This document shows positions 13,577 to 21,051 of a stretch of DNA of 22,049 bases, piece after piece; the stretch's first letter is position 1; the number at the start of each line of letters is the position of its first letter. A program made the position numbers and the translations under genes. The notes below the pieces were generated by a model that was not told the DNA's origin, made no database searches, and was given only the letters and a program-made list of their open reading frames with translations. The stretch is from assembly GCA_937873535.1 (NCBI GenBank), contig CALMYA010000025.1, forward strand, positions 1 to 22,049, given 5' to 3'. Origin of the DNA: an uncultured bacterium. GTDB lineage: Bacteria; Patescibacteriota; Minisyncoccia; Phycocordibacterales; CAIZLB01.

Positions 13577-14806
13577 TTATCTGAAATGACCTGTTTCGAT
13601 TGACGTGTAAATATCCGACTGCTTTTCACCTTCAACCTCAAGCGTCGCCCAAGCACCTTTATTCATGCGGGCAAGAGCATGGTCTACAAGAAGATATTTA
13701 CCGGGGACATCTACGGTAAACTCAACAACAGCCGCTCCTCCTGCCGGAACCACGGTTGTTTGAACATTTTTAAATATGGCAGACCCTTCACCCATGGCCG
13801 CTTCCGGGTACACAGTGTCAAATATTTCACCTATTACGTGAAAAGATGAGATGAGATTCACTCCGCCGTTGCCGACAAATATTCTTACTCTATCTCCGAC
13901 TTTCGCCTTCAACCTCGGGGTTTCTTCTATCTTGCCGTTAAACACCACATAGTTAGGTTTGCCATCAAGTAAGGCATGCGAGTCAAATACAGCTAAACCT
14001 TTTTTTCCGAGATCTCCCATTGTATAGAATTCTCCCTGAACTACGTAAAATTCTTTGTCTACCTCAGGCAGCCCCTCTTTCGGCTCAACCAATATCAACC
14101 CGTATTGCCCGTGAGAATTATGAGTACTGACATTCGGCATGGCACAATGATAAATATATAACCCTGGGTTCAAAGCCTTGAATCTAAGAACCGCGGTTTC
14201 TCCTGGATTCACATTGGTTACAGAGGCTCCTCCGCCAGGGCCGGTTACAGCATGAAGATCTATATTATGATCATGCAAGCTAGAAGGGTCGTTCGTCAGA
14301 GAAAGCTCTACTGTATCGCCTTCTTTTACTCGTAAAAACGGCCCTGGAGTCTTTTTGTTGAAAGTCCAGTAATTGAAATATATGCCTGGATAAATTTCTG
14401 ATATAACTTCCTGAGCGGTAAGAGAAATTCTCACAATGCCGTCGCTGTCGGGCTTTTGCGGCGCCCTCGGTATATTCTCAAAATCGGCGCCTATATCCTT
14501 GATTCTTTCAAATTTATTCTCTTCCATGAAAAACTGTGCGATCTTGCCGAAAGGTATTGCCGCGGAAACACCCCCGGGAGCATGAGAATACATCCACATA
14601 GGCATGGCGAACTCAGGCGCATACGTGCGGTTTGAAATATACCAACCACCTGCAGCAACTATGGCCAGCATAAGCGGCAAATAAATGCCTTTACGCCTGA
14701 AAATTCCATGAATGACCTTGTTCCTCCACAAATCAACAAAAAGCACGATTAGCGCCACGGCAATTATGACTGAACTGACCACTTCTAATATTAAAAATTT
14801 AAACAT
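13577..14806 (-). CDS. nirK: Membrane-anchored copper nitrite reductase (NirK/AniA type)
   Basis: Reduces nitrite to nitric oxide outside the membrane. Two transmembrane helices (about residues 8-26 and 41-57) precede a Met-rich linker (MPMWMYSH, 68-75) and two cupredoxin domains. The sequence is closest to Neisseria AniA (GLILVEPKEGLP, GNGGVNLISSFHVIGEIFD). Type-2 copper ligands H185, H220 and H376 are present, as are the catalytic Asp (D183) and His (H323). Type-1 ligands H180, C221 and H229 are present, but the axial Met is Q234 (GQYG for GMYG). The two-helix anchor replaces the usual lipoprotein signal. The ATG at 14806 lies 24 nt after the two-TM gene, so it is the last gene of the nrd operon. 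No electron donor such as azurin or a cytochrome is nearby. Confidence 0.92.
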   Translation of the reverse strand: MFKFLILEVVSSVIIAVALIVLFVDLWRNKVIHGIFRRKGIYLPLMLAIVAAGGWYISNRTYAPEFAMPMWMYSHAPGGVSAAIPFGKIAQFFMEENKFERIKDIGADFENIPRAPQKPDSDGIVRISLTAQEVISEIYPGIYFNYWTFNKKTPGPFLRVKEGDTVELSLTNDPSSLHDHNIDLHAVTGPGGGASVTNVNPGETAVLRFKALNPGLYIYHCAMPNVSTHNSHGQYGLILVEPKEGLPEVDKEFYVVQGEFYTMGDLGKKGLAVFDSHALLDGKPNYVVFNGKIEETPRLKAKVGDRVRIFVGNGGVNLISSFHVIGEIFDTVYPEAAMGEGSAIFKNVQTTVVPAGGAAVVEFTVDVPGKYLLVDHALARMNKGAWATLEVEGEKQSDIYTSIETGHFR

Positions 14807-14830
14807 ACGCGTTTAATAAATTAAATTGTA

Positions 14831-15244
14831 TTATTTTCTGATAATGTGGTCACTGCTGTCACACCCCAAAGATTCCATCTCATGCTCTATATTCTTCAGC
14901 ATTAGGTTTATATCTTTAAGTGTTCGGCCTTCAGATTTCAGGTCTATTTCTATTTCTTCTTTTGTCTTTTCGGCAAGTTTTTTTTCATTCCGCAGGCCGG
15001 TAAGCAATATTCTGTTTCCTATGAACGCCGACACAAATACACCTATCATGAGCAAAATGACCACCCCTATAAAAATAGACCACAACCCGTTAATGCTCAG
15101 GCTGTCTGCCGTAAGCCAAATACCCCTCCACAGCAAGACAATGCCCACAGCGGCAATTGAAGAATAAATTATAGGCTTAGTGCTTAATAAAGCCCTTACT
15201 TTATCTTCCAGCTTATCGAAGAAAACGATGATGTTTTTTAGCAT
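14831..15244 (-). CDS. Two-TM membrane protein with C-terminal coiled coil, 137 aa
   Basis: Function not recognised. From the ATG at 15244 the protein has an amphipathic start (MLKNIIVFFDKLEDKVRALL), transmembrane helices at about 25-45 and 54-76, and a charged, probably coiled-coil, cytoplasmic tail (about 84-125). It ends near a single Cys (GCDSSDHIIRK). The general shape recalls the low-affinity iron permease-like family (two TM helices plus a helical tail), but this is weak and not claimed. The longer frame from 15295 would overlap the upstream gene; 15244, 4 nt after that gene's stop, is preferred. Position between an FMN protein and nirK in one operon suggests a role in metal, nitrite or electron handling. 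Confidence 0.7.
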   Translation of the reverse strand: MLKNIIVFFDKLEDKVRALLSTKPIIYSSIAAVGIVLLWRGIWLTADSLSINGLWSIFIGVVILLMIGVFVSAFIGNRILLTGLRNEKKLAEKTKEEIEIDLKSEGRTLKDINLMLKNIEHEMESLGCDSSDHIIRK

Positions 15245-15248
15245 AATT

Positions 15249-15662
15249 TCATAATACCTTATTTCCGGCGCGTTCTTTAGAAGCCGACACGTCAAAGACC
15301 TCTCTTGGAGTGATGACCAGCAGGCCTTTGACTACCCGCTCCGGCAGAATTTTTCCTATCCATAATTTGGCCTCATCAAACATGCCGCCCTCCGTCAGAT
15401 AAACTGCATTGCCTTTTATCTGATACCCTTCCATGCCTTTCCAGATGGCCAAGGCGATGTCGGAATTATTGACTATGTTCTGATGTGTTTTACCCATAAA
15501 ATAATTGATAAGCCAAATTTCATTGTTGACTATATTAATACTGGACACAGGCACCACATTTATATTGCCGCCTGACATCGTGGCGAGGGCCTTGCCATCG
15601 GCGTGCAACAGAATATCTTTCATATGTTCGGTAAGAATCATGGGTTCATTGATATTATACAT
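15249..15662 (-). CDS. FMN-binding split-barrel protein (pyridoxamine 5'-phosphate oxidase-like)
   Basis: The 137-aa protein has the typical features of this fold: an N-terminal helix (ILTEHMKDILLHA), ADGKALATMSGGNINVVPVSSI, NNEIWLINYFMGKTHQNIVNNSDIALAIW, and GYQIKGNAVYLTEGGMFDEA. Such proteins bind FMN or heme and often reduce small substrates; the short single-domain form has no assignable substrate. It begins 1 nt after the nrdA stop codon and is followed after 4 nt by the membrane protein gene, so translation is probably coupled. Within an operon with ribonucleotide reductase and nitrite reductase it could act as an electron carrier, a flavin reductase or a nitric-oxide-related enzyme; that is inference. 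Confidence 0.85.
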   Translation of the reverse strand: MYNINEPMILTEHMKDILLHADGKALATMSGGNINVVPVSSINIVNNEIWLINYFMGKTHQNIVNNSDIALAIWKGMEGYQIKGNAVYLTEGGMFDEAKLWIGKILPERVVKGLLVITPREVFDVSASKERAGNKVL

Positions 15663-15663
15663 G

Positions 15664-17334
15664 TTAAGCCTCGCAATTTATACAGATCTTTTTTCTGCTC
15701 AATTGCTGTGCCGCGTTCATGCTGTGCTGATAATATAATGTCTTGATGCCCTGTTTCCACGCCTGGATATAAAAATTGTTTATATCCTTAACCGGAGTCT
15801 TCGGGTTTATCATGACATTCAATGACTGGCCCTGGTCGATGAAAACTTGCCTGTCAGCCGCCTGATCAATTATTAACATCTGGTCGATCTCGGCAAAAGT
15901 TTTGAATACCTCTTTTTCCTTCCAGGAAAGGAAACTGAGATGCTGTACCGACCCGTCATTGTCTCTTATGCTGCTCCATGTAATTTTGTCGTTCTTGCCT
16001 TTAGATTCCAGAAGATTTTCCAGAAATTTATTCTTTATGGTGACTTTCATTTTGTCTATGTCTTTAACATAGCAATTCGACCATATCGGCTCTATGCTCT
16101 GCGATACTTGGCCCAAAATGAACGCTGAGGACGTGGTCGGGGCGACAGCGCACAGCGTCGCATTTCTTCGGCCGTAGCCCTTCATGATTTCAGGCTCGCC
16201 GTATTCTTCAGCCATTTTGCCCGATGCCTTGTAGGCCTGATCTTGTATCGTCTTAAATACAACCTTATTCAGCTTAAACGCCTCAACGCTCTCAAATGCA
16301 AGCATTTTCGATTGCAAAAGGGAGTGCCAACCCAATGCCCCCACTCCAAGGGCTCTGTTTGCCACGGCAAAATTATATGCTTTTTCCATGAACCTGAATG
16401 CATACTGATCGGCCGCGACTTCGGAGTCTCTCATTGCTTCTATCTTTTCTATAAACTCAGACATGACGGCGTCAAGAAAATAGACAAGAGTCTCCACCGC
16501 ATCGGTATCTTTCCATTCATCAAAATACAAGACATTCATAGACGACAGGTCGCATACCACCGACCATTTTTCATTTGACGGCAAAAGCACTTCGCTGCAA
16601 AGATTGCTCGCGTAAATAGTAAGACTTTTATCTTTGTACACGTCGGCGGTATTTTTATTTACATTGTCTTTGAAGAAAATATACGGGTACCCCATTTGCC
16701 CCCTTCTTTGCAATACTTTCGCCCAAATTACCCGCTTGTCTTCGTCTCCGGCAATCATTTCTTCCATCCATTTGTCGGTGACCGTAACCGCGTGAGTGAG
16801 CTCCTGAATAGGGTTGCCTTCCGTGCCGATGTCAAGAAATTCTAATATGTCTTGATGGTCGATGGGAAGGTACGGCGCAAAGTGGCCTTTACGAACCGAA
16901 CCCTGGCTGACGACATTTACCATAGCTTCGAACAGAAGCATAAAATGAACGGCTCCTGATGATGCACCGTTATCTTTTATAGGCGCGCCCCTGGGACGCA
17001 GTGCGCCGAAATACCCGGATGTTCCACCGCCGAATTTACTCATCATGCCGACCTCGGCCTGAGTGAACAGTATGCCGGCCATGCTGTCATCAATATATGA
17101 CCCGAAGCAGCTGATGGGCAGGCCTTTCCTTAAACCAAAATTAGACCATATGGGAGAAGCCAGCGAAAAATACCCCTTTGACATGTAGCCATAGAATTTG
17201 TCGGCATACCCAGGTTTTTTCAGAATCTTTTCCGCCCGTTCCGCCATAAAACGTACCCTTTCTTCCGGGCTTTGCCCTGCGGCAAGGTAACCTTTGGCCA
17301 AAAATTTTCTACTATATTCGTTTAACCATTTCAT
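15664..17334 (-). CDS. nrdA: Class I ribonucleotide reductase large (alpha) subunit without ATP-cone
   Basis: Reduces ribonucleotides to deoxyribonucleotides. At 556 aa it lacks the N-terminal ATP-cone of the E. coli enzyme (761 aa) and starts directly in the alpha core. Active-site residues are visible: C76 (PISCFGSY), N244-L-C246-S-E248, C261 (VVCDLSSMNV), and the radical-transfer pair Y534-Y535 in KTLYYQHS. The C-terminal redox cysteines are C551 and C554 (CINCEA). The glycine-rich MMSKFGGGTSG loop near residue 100 is also typical. It starts 6 nt after the NrdB stop codon. The activity control site is on the partner subunit instead. Regeneration by thioredoxin or glutaredoxin cannot be judged here. 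Confidence 0.93.
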   Translation of the reverse strand: MKWLNEYSRKFLAKGYLAAGQSPEERVRFMAERAEKILKKPGYADKFYGYMSKGYFSLASPIWSNFGLRKGLPISCFGSYIDDSMAGILFTQAEVGMMSKFGGGTSGYFGALRPRGAPIKDNGASSGAVHFMLLFEAMVNVVSQGSVRKGHFAPYLPIDHQDILEFLDIGTEGNPIQELTHAVTVTDKWMEEMIAGDEDKRVIWAKVLQRRGQMGYPYIFFKDNVNKNTADVYKDKSLTIYASNLCSEVLLPSNEKWSVVCDLSSMNVLYFDEWKDTDAVETLVYFLDAVMSEFIEKIEAMRDSEVAADQYAFRFMEKAYNFAVANRALGVGALGWHSLLQSKMLAFESVEAFKLNKVVFKTIQDQAYKASGKMAEEYGEPEIMKGYGRRNATLCAVAPTTSSAFILGQVSQSIEPIWSNCYVKDIDKMKVTIKNKFLENLLESKGKNDKITWSSIRDNDGSVQHLSFLSWKEKEVFKTFAEIDQMLIIDQAADRQVFIDQGQSLNVMINPKTPVKDINNFYIQAWKQGIKTLYYQHSMNAAQQLSRKKICINCEA

Positions 17335-17340
17335 ATATTT

Positions 17341-18651
17341 TCAGAATAAATCGTTGCTGGTAATACTGCTGCTCCGCTTGTTGTAATTGATTGAACGCTT
17401 GACGAAGAAATCTCCGTGTTTTGTGCCTATAATTTCGTCATCAAACCATTCTGTCTCCTTGAGCAGCTGATCGTCGATGGAAAAGATGCGCGGCAGACCT
17501 ATGCTTGCCAGAGAATTGTTGAACCTGTTCTTTATGAACTCCTTAACGACCGCTTTCGGCAGAAAATCGAGCTCGCCGGCCTCAAATATCCAATCTACTA
17601 TTTTCTCTTCGGCCTCATATGCCTGCCTGCACGATTCCGTGACAAATTGACCGTGGCGCTCGTCGAACCATTCAGGGTTTTCTTTTTGTATGATTTTAAT
17701 CAAATCGATACCGAACAGCCCGTGAATCTGCTCTTCTTTCGAGGTGGCCTCCACGGCGTTTGATATGCCCTTAAAAATATTCTTATGCTTATTGAAGGAC
17801 ATAATGATCAAAAATTGAGAAAACAGCGACACATGCTCTATGAACAGCGAGAACAGCAGAACAGACTGGGCGTATTCTCTGTCATCATCGCTGCGGGAGT
17901 TTCTGATTGATTTATCAAGATAGTCAATTCTGTCCATGATGACCGGAATATTTTTTATATTCTGAAACTCGGCGTTAAGCCCCAATATTTCAAGAAGATG
18001 CGCGTAGGCGTCTTGATGCCTGACTTCACTTTCAGCAAAAGTGTATCCTACCGATCCAATTTCAGGCTTAGGCAGCTTTTTGTACACGTCTCCCCAGAAT
18101 GTCTTCACATTGACCTCTATTTGGGCAATTGCCAGCATGGCGTTTTTAATGGCGTTTCTCTCAGCCGCCGTGACATGCACTTTGAAGTCTTGAATGTCAC
18201 TCGTAAAATTAAATTCGGTATGAATCCAGTATGAGTGCCTGATGGCATCGACATATTCAAGCAGCTCTGGATATTCAACGGGCTTAATATTTACACGTTT
18301 CTGGAATATATTTCTCTTCCTCAATTGGGCGTGATGATCGCGATATAAAATATACGCCTTGGCCACATCGTGAAAATCCTTTTTCATTAGCTCTTCCTCT
18401 ACCAGATCTTGGACATGCTCTACCGTGGATATTTTTTCGCCCTTATCGCCCGCAGGCAATTTCTTTATATGCGACATGACCCCTTCGGCTATCATTAGGG
18501 CATCTTTTTTTGACCCGTGTTTTACGGCCGACATCGCCTTAAGCACGGCACTCTCTATTTTGACGATAGAAAATGGCTGCACTGACCCGTCTCTTTTCGT
18601 TATTTTCATCTGATTCGATTGCTCTGTTGATTGTTCTGTTTGATTACTCAT
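17341..18651 (-). CDS. nrdB: Class I ribonucleotide reductase small (beta) subunit with N-terminal ATP-cone
   Basis: Provides the metal cofactor that starts ribonucleotide reduction. Residues about 15-108 form an ATP-cone (MKITKRDGSVQPFS to AYILYRDHHAQLR), normally found on the alpha subunit; the rest is the ferritin-like beta core. Metal ligands can be assigned as D152, E209, H212, E272, E307 and H310. Y216 sits at the radical-tyrosine position (E209-V-R-H212-Q-D-A-Y216). ATP-cone-bearing NrdB proteins are known, for example in Leeuwenhoekiella, where the cone controls beta oligomerisation and the cofactor is dimanganese (class Id). Metal type cannot be read from sequence. The ATG at 18651 lies 9 nt after TATAAC; M15 is an alternative start. 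It is the first gene of the operon. Confidence 0.92.
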   Translation of the reverse strand: MSNQTEQSTEQSNQMKITKRDGSVQPFSIVKIESAVLKAMSAVKHGSKKDALMIAEGVMSHIKKLPAGDKGEKISTVEHVQDLVEEELMKKDFHDVAKAYILYRDHHAQLRKRNIFQKRVNIKPVEYPELLEYVDAIRHSYWIHTEFNFTSDIQDFKVHVTAAERNAIKNAMLAIAQIEVNVKTFWGDVYKKLPKPEIGSVGYTFAESEVRHQDAYAHLLEILGLNAEFQNIKNIPVIMDRIDYLDKSIRNSRSDDDREYAQSVLLFSLFIEHVSLFSQFLIIMSFNKHKNIFKGISNAVEATSKEEQIHGLFGIDLIKIIQKENPEWFDERHGQFVTESCRQAYEAEEKIVDWIFEAGELDFLPKAVVKEFIKNRFNNSLASIGLPRIFSIDDQLLKETEWFDDEIIGTKHGDFFVKRSINYNKRSSSITSNDLF

Positions 18652-18660
18652 AAGGATGGT

Positions 18661-18718
18661 GTTATATTGATAGTCATCTATGATGGAAATATATTATACA
18701 CATAGATGAACATCTATG
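18661..18718. promoter_or_regulatory. Overlapping opposed promoters with three operator half-sites
   Basis: The nrdB promoter (minus) has -35 TTTCCA (18689-18684), a 17-nt spacer and -10 TATAAC (18666-18661). The regulator promoter (plus) has -35 TTGATA (18667-18672), a 17-nt spacer and -10 TATATT (18690-18695). A half-site CATCTATG (18675-18682) lies inside both spacers. A palindrome CATAGATG-AA-CATCTATG (18701-18718) covers the regulator's transcription start and its ATG (18716). Binding at these sites should block both promoters. Confidence 0.65.
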
Positions 18719-19096
18719 AATAACAAAAACGTGTGGACAACGCATCAAAAAACAGAAACGGGCGGCCGTCCAGTGAAAACGGTGAAAAAAACCTACAAGG
18801 TGCCCTCTTGGGTAGACAAAGGCGTCCTGCCTGAGAAAGAGCTTTGCCCAGACTGCTTCAAGGTTGTGGGGGTGCAAAGCCGCTACAAGCTCGTCTGCAT
18901 GCTCGGCAAGTCTAAGGACGGCATGACAGTGACAAAAATAACTAGCGGCCTCAAGCTGCAGCAGCCGACGGTAACTCACCACTTAAACGTACTGCGCTCT
19001 GTTAACGCGGTAGTCAGCGCCGATGCAGGCAGAGAGCGCATTTATAAATTAAACCGCAAAGCGCATTGCTTTGAAGAGTGCAAAATACCTTTTTAG
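18716..19096 (+). CDS. ArsR-family winged-helix transcriptional regulator with cysteine pairs
   Basis: A 126-aa DNA-binding protein, probably a repressor released by its ligand. The winged helix runs from about residue 52 (VQSRYKLVCMLG) through the recognition helix (QQPTVTHHLNVLRS, 82-95) to the wing (GRERIYKLN). The basic N-terminal extension (residues 1-38) is unusual. Cysteines lie at C44-x-x-C47, C61 and C118-x-x-x-C122; the classic ArsR ELCVCD metal site is absent, so any metal or redox sensing would use a different arrangement. The ATG overlaps its own operator palindrome, which suggests autoregulation. It is transcribed away from the nrd-nirK operon, its likely target. No Shine-Dalgarno sequence is visible. 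Confidence 0.85.
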   Translation: MNNKNVWTTHQKTETGGRPVKTVKKTYKVPSWVDKGVLPEKELCPDCFKVVGVQSRYKLVCMLGKSKDGMTVTKITSGLKLQQPTVTHHLNVLRSVNAVVSADAGRERIYKLNRKAHCFEECKIPF

Positions 19097-19107
19097 GTAT
19101 TTTGCAC
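19078..19107. repeat. Perfect 13-bp inverted repeat overlapping the regulator's 3' end
   Basis: GTGCAAAATACCT (19078-19090) and AGGTATTTTGCAC (19095-19107) pair perfectly around a TTTT loop. The last codons and stop of the regulator lie in the left arm and loop. No T tail follows on the plus strand, so it may protect the mRNA end or act as a weak terminator. Confidence 0.7.
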
Positions 19108-19116
19108 ACTGCCTAG

Positions 19117-19146
19117 AAAAACCCCGCGGACTCGCTCATTCGCCGC
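19117..19146 (-). terminator. Weak terminator after the ABC exporter operon
   Basis: On the minus strand GCGG (19146-19143) pairs with CCGC (19129-19126). This is followed by GGGG and TTTTT. The stem is short, but the position 16 nt past the stop at 19162 fits. Confidence 0.4.
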
Positions 19147-19161
19147 AATCCGTTGTGTTCA

Positions 19162-21051
19162 CTAACTCTGCTTCTTCCCCTTCAAAAGCATGTTCACTGC
19201 CTCTTCCATTGAGCCTGCGCGGGTAACCGCGGCGCCGTTCACGAAGAATATAACATCGGCATTTTGAATTGTGTTCAGCCTGTGAGCAATGACAACCTTC
19301 GTGGTTTCTTTCGGCAATTTTTGCAAAATTTTCTCAAGCTCCTGTTCAGTGACGGTATCAATATTGGCAGTTGCCTCATCGAGAATGAGCAGGTCTGGCT
19401 TTCGCAGAACCGCGCGTATGAAGGCAATAATTTGCTTTTGGCCGAGGCTCATAGAGTCTATATTTTTAGGAAGCGGGGCGTTGAGGTCGCCGTCGAATCG
19501 CGTAAGCAAATCATCGAGACCTTGGTCTTTTAAAGTGGCAAGCATCTCTTCAGCCGTGAATTTTTCATACTGCGGGTTTCCGTAAACAATATTGTCGCGA
19601 AGTGTTCCTCCAAAAATTACAGGATCTTGCAGAATGAAACCGAGGGAAAGCGTGCGGTCTTTTTGTTCGTATGTGCGTATGTCTTTTCCTTTCAAAAATA
19701 CACTACCGCGACTCGGGTCGAATAGCCTTGCCATAAGCGATGCAGTGGTGGTTTTACCGCCGCCGGTTAGGCCTACAAGCGCATATGTTTTACCTTTTTC
19801 AAGAGTGAAAGAAACATTGTCGAGAACTTCTTTTACTGAGCCGTCTTTGTTGTCAGCATCAAAGTAGTGGAATGAGACATTTTTAAATTCGAGAAGTGGG
19901 GTATTTTGTTCTGCGTATTCCTCTCCGGCTACATTTTGAATACCTTTTCCTGCTTCAACCGTTTCACCCGCCAAAACCTTCATATCAGACTCAAGCGACA
20001 ATATTTTAGAAATTCGCGCCCAGGCCGAAAGCGAAACCTGCATGGCCGACCAAAGCTGTGCCATCTGGCGCAACGGGTTATAGAATTTTTCGGCATATGC
20101 GAGGAAGCTGACCAGAATACCAATAGTTGCCTGACCATTCGCAATTAAATACAAACCGTATGCCAAAACCGCATATTGCCCCAAGTTCGCGGCAAAGTCG
20201 TACGCCGGCATGAAGATTCCGTTCCAAATTCCTGCCTTTATATTCGACTTATAATTACTGTCATTAATTTCACCGAACCGGCTGCGGAAATAGTCACGCC
20301 TGTTGAACGCCACTACCACCTTAAAATTCTGCAGGCTCTCTTGTACTTCGGCACTGAGAAGCCCCGTAGCCTTAAGGCCTTCGTCGTTGGCTTTCTTAAC
20401 CGAAGACGCGACAAGACGGCTTAATATAACCAAAATTACGGCAGGAAGAAGCGTTGCTACACCGAGTTTAATATGTACAACAACCAAAAATACAGCCGCA
20501 CCTACAATTATAAAAATACTGCCCACAAAACGCGTAAGTGTTTCAGAAAAGAATTGGCTCAGCTTTTCGGTGTCGTTGTTTATTCGGGAAATAAGGTCGC
20601 CGGCCTTGTTTTGGGTAAAGAACGCCAGCGGTAATTCTTCGAGCTTGCTAAAAATAAGATTTCGCAGTTTGAACAATAAGCGCTGGCCGACGCCACCCAT
20701 CACTCTTATTTGAACCATGTTGCCTACGAAGGCCACGGCGTATATGGCGAGCAATATAAGAGAATACTGCGCAAGGCCGCCTTCAAGGCCTTTTGTGACA
20801 AATTCATCTATGGCAATACCGGTAAAATATGGGCCGAGCAGGGTGCAAAGCGAGTTAACAAGAAGAGCGACAAGCGCCAATATCATAAAATGCCACTCAC
20901 CTTTAAGAAGCGGCGCTAGCTTTCGAAACGCATCTTTGTAGTCGCGGCGGGGCGCTTTCTTTTTTACGGCAGCTTTAACACCAGCAGAGTTATCGCTGCC
21001 CTCTGTTGCCTCCCCGTCTTCCCCTGCAATGAAGTTAAGATTGTAATTCAT
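19162..21051 (-). CDS. ABC exporter half-transporter, consensus Walker B (second subunit)
   Basis: A 629-aa protein with a six-helix export-type membrane domain (about residues 45-345) and a C-terminal ATPase. Walker A is GLTGGGKT (427-434), the Q-loop is ILQDP, Walker B is LLILDEAT with catalytic E559, and the H-loop is H590 (VIAHRLN). The signature motif is degenerate: MSLGQ (534-538) for LSGGQ. It pairs with the upstream gene, whose motifs are degenerate in the complementary positions. The ATG at 21051 overlaps the last 17 nt of the upstream gene, so the two are translationally coupled. An N-terminal acidic then basic tail (1-40) precedes the first helix. The substrate is unknown; lipid, peptide or drug export are all possible. 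Confidence 0.93.
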   Translation of the reverse strand: MNYNLNFIAGEDGEATEGSDNSAGVKAAVKKKAPRRDYKDAFRKLAPLLKGEWHFMILALVALLVNSLCTLLGPYFTGIAIDEFVTKGLEGGLAQYSLILLAIYAVAFVGNMVQIRVMGGVGQRLLFKLRNLIFSKLEELPLAFFTQNKAGDLISRINNDTEKLSQFFSETLTRFVGSIFIIVGAAVFLVVVHIKLGVATLLPAVILVILSRLVASSVKKANDEGLKATGLLSAEVQESLQNFKVVVAFNRRDYFRSRFGEINDSNYKSNIKAGIWNGIFMPAYDFAANLGQYAVLAYGLYLIANGQATIGILVSFLAYAEKFYNPLRQMAQLWSAMQVSLSAWARISKILSLESDMKVLAGETVEAGKGIQNVAGEEYAEQNTPLLEFKNVSFHYFDADNKDGSVKEVLDNVSFTLEKGKTYALVGLTGGGKTTTASLMARLFDPSRGSVFLKGKDIRTYEQKDRTLSLGFILQDPVIFGGTLRDNIVYGNPQYEKFTAEEMLATLKDQGLDDLLTRFDGDLNAPLPKNIDSMSLGQKQIIAFIRAVLRKPDLLILDEATANIDTVTEQELEKILQKLPKETTKVVIAHRLNTIQNADVIFFVNGAAVTRAGSMEEAVNMLLKGKKQS

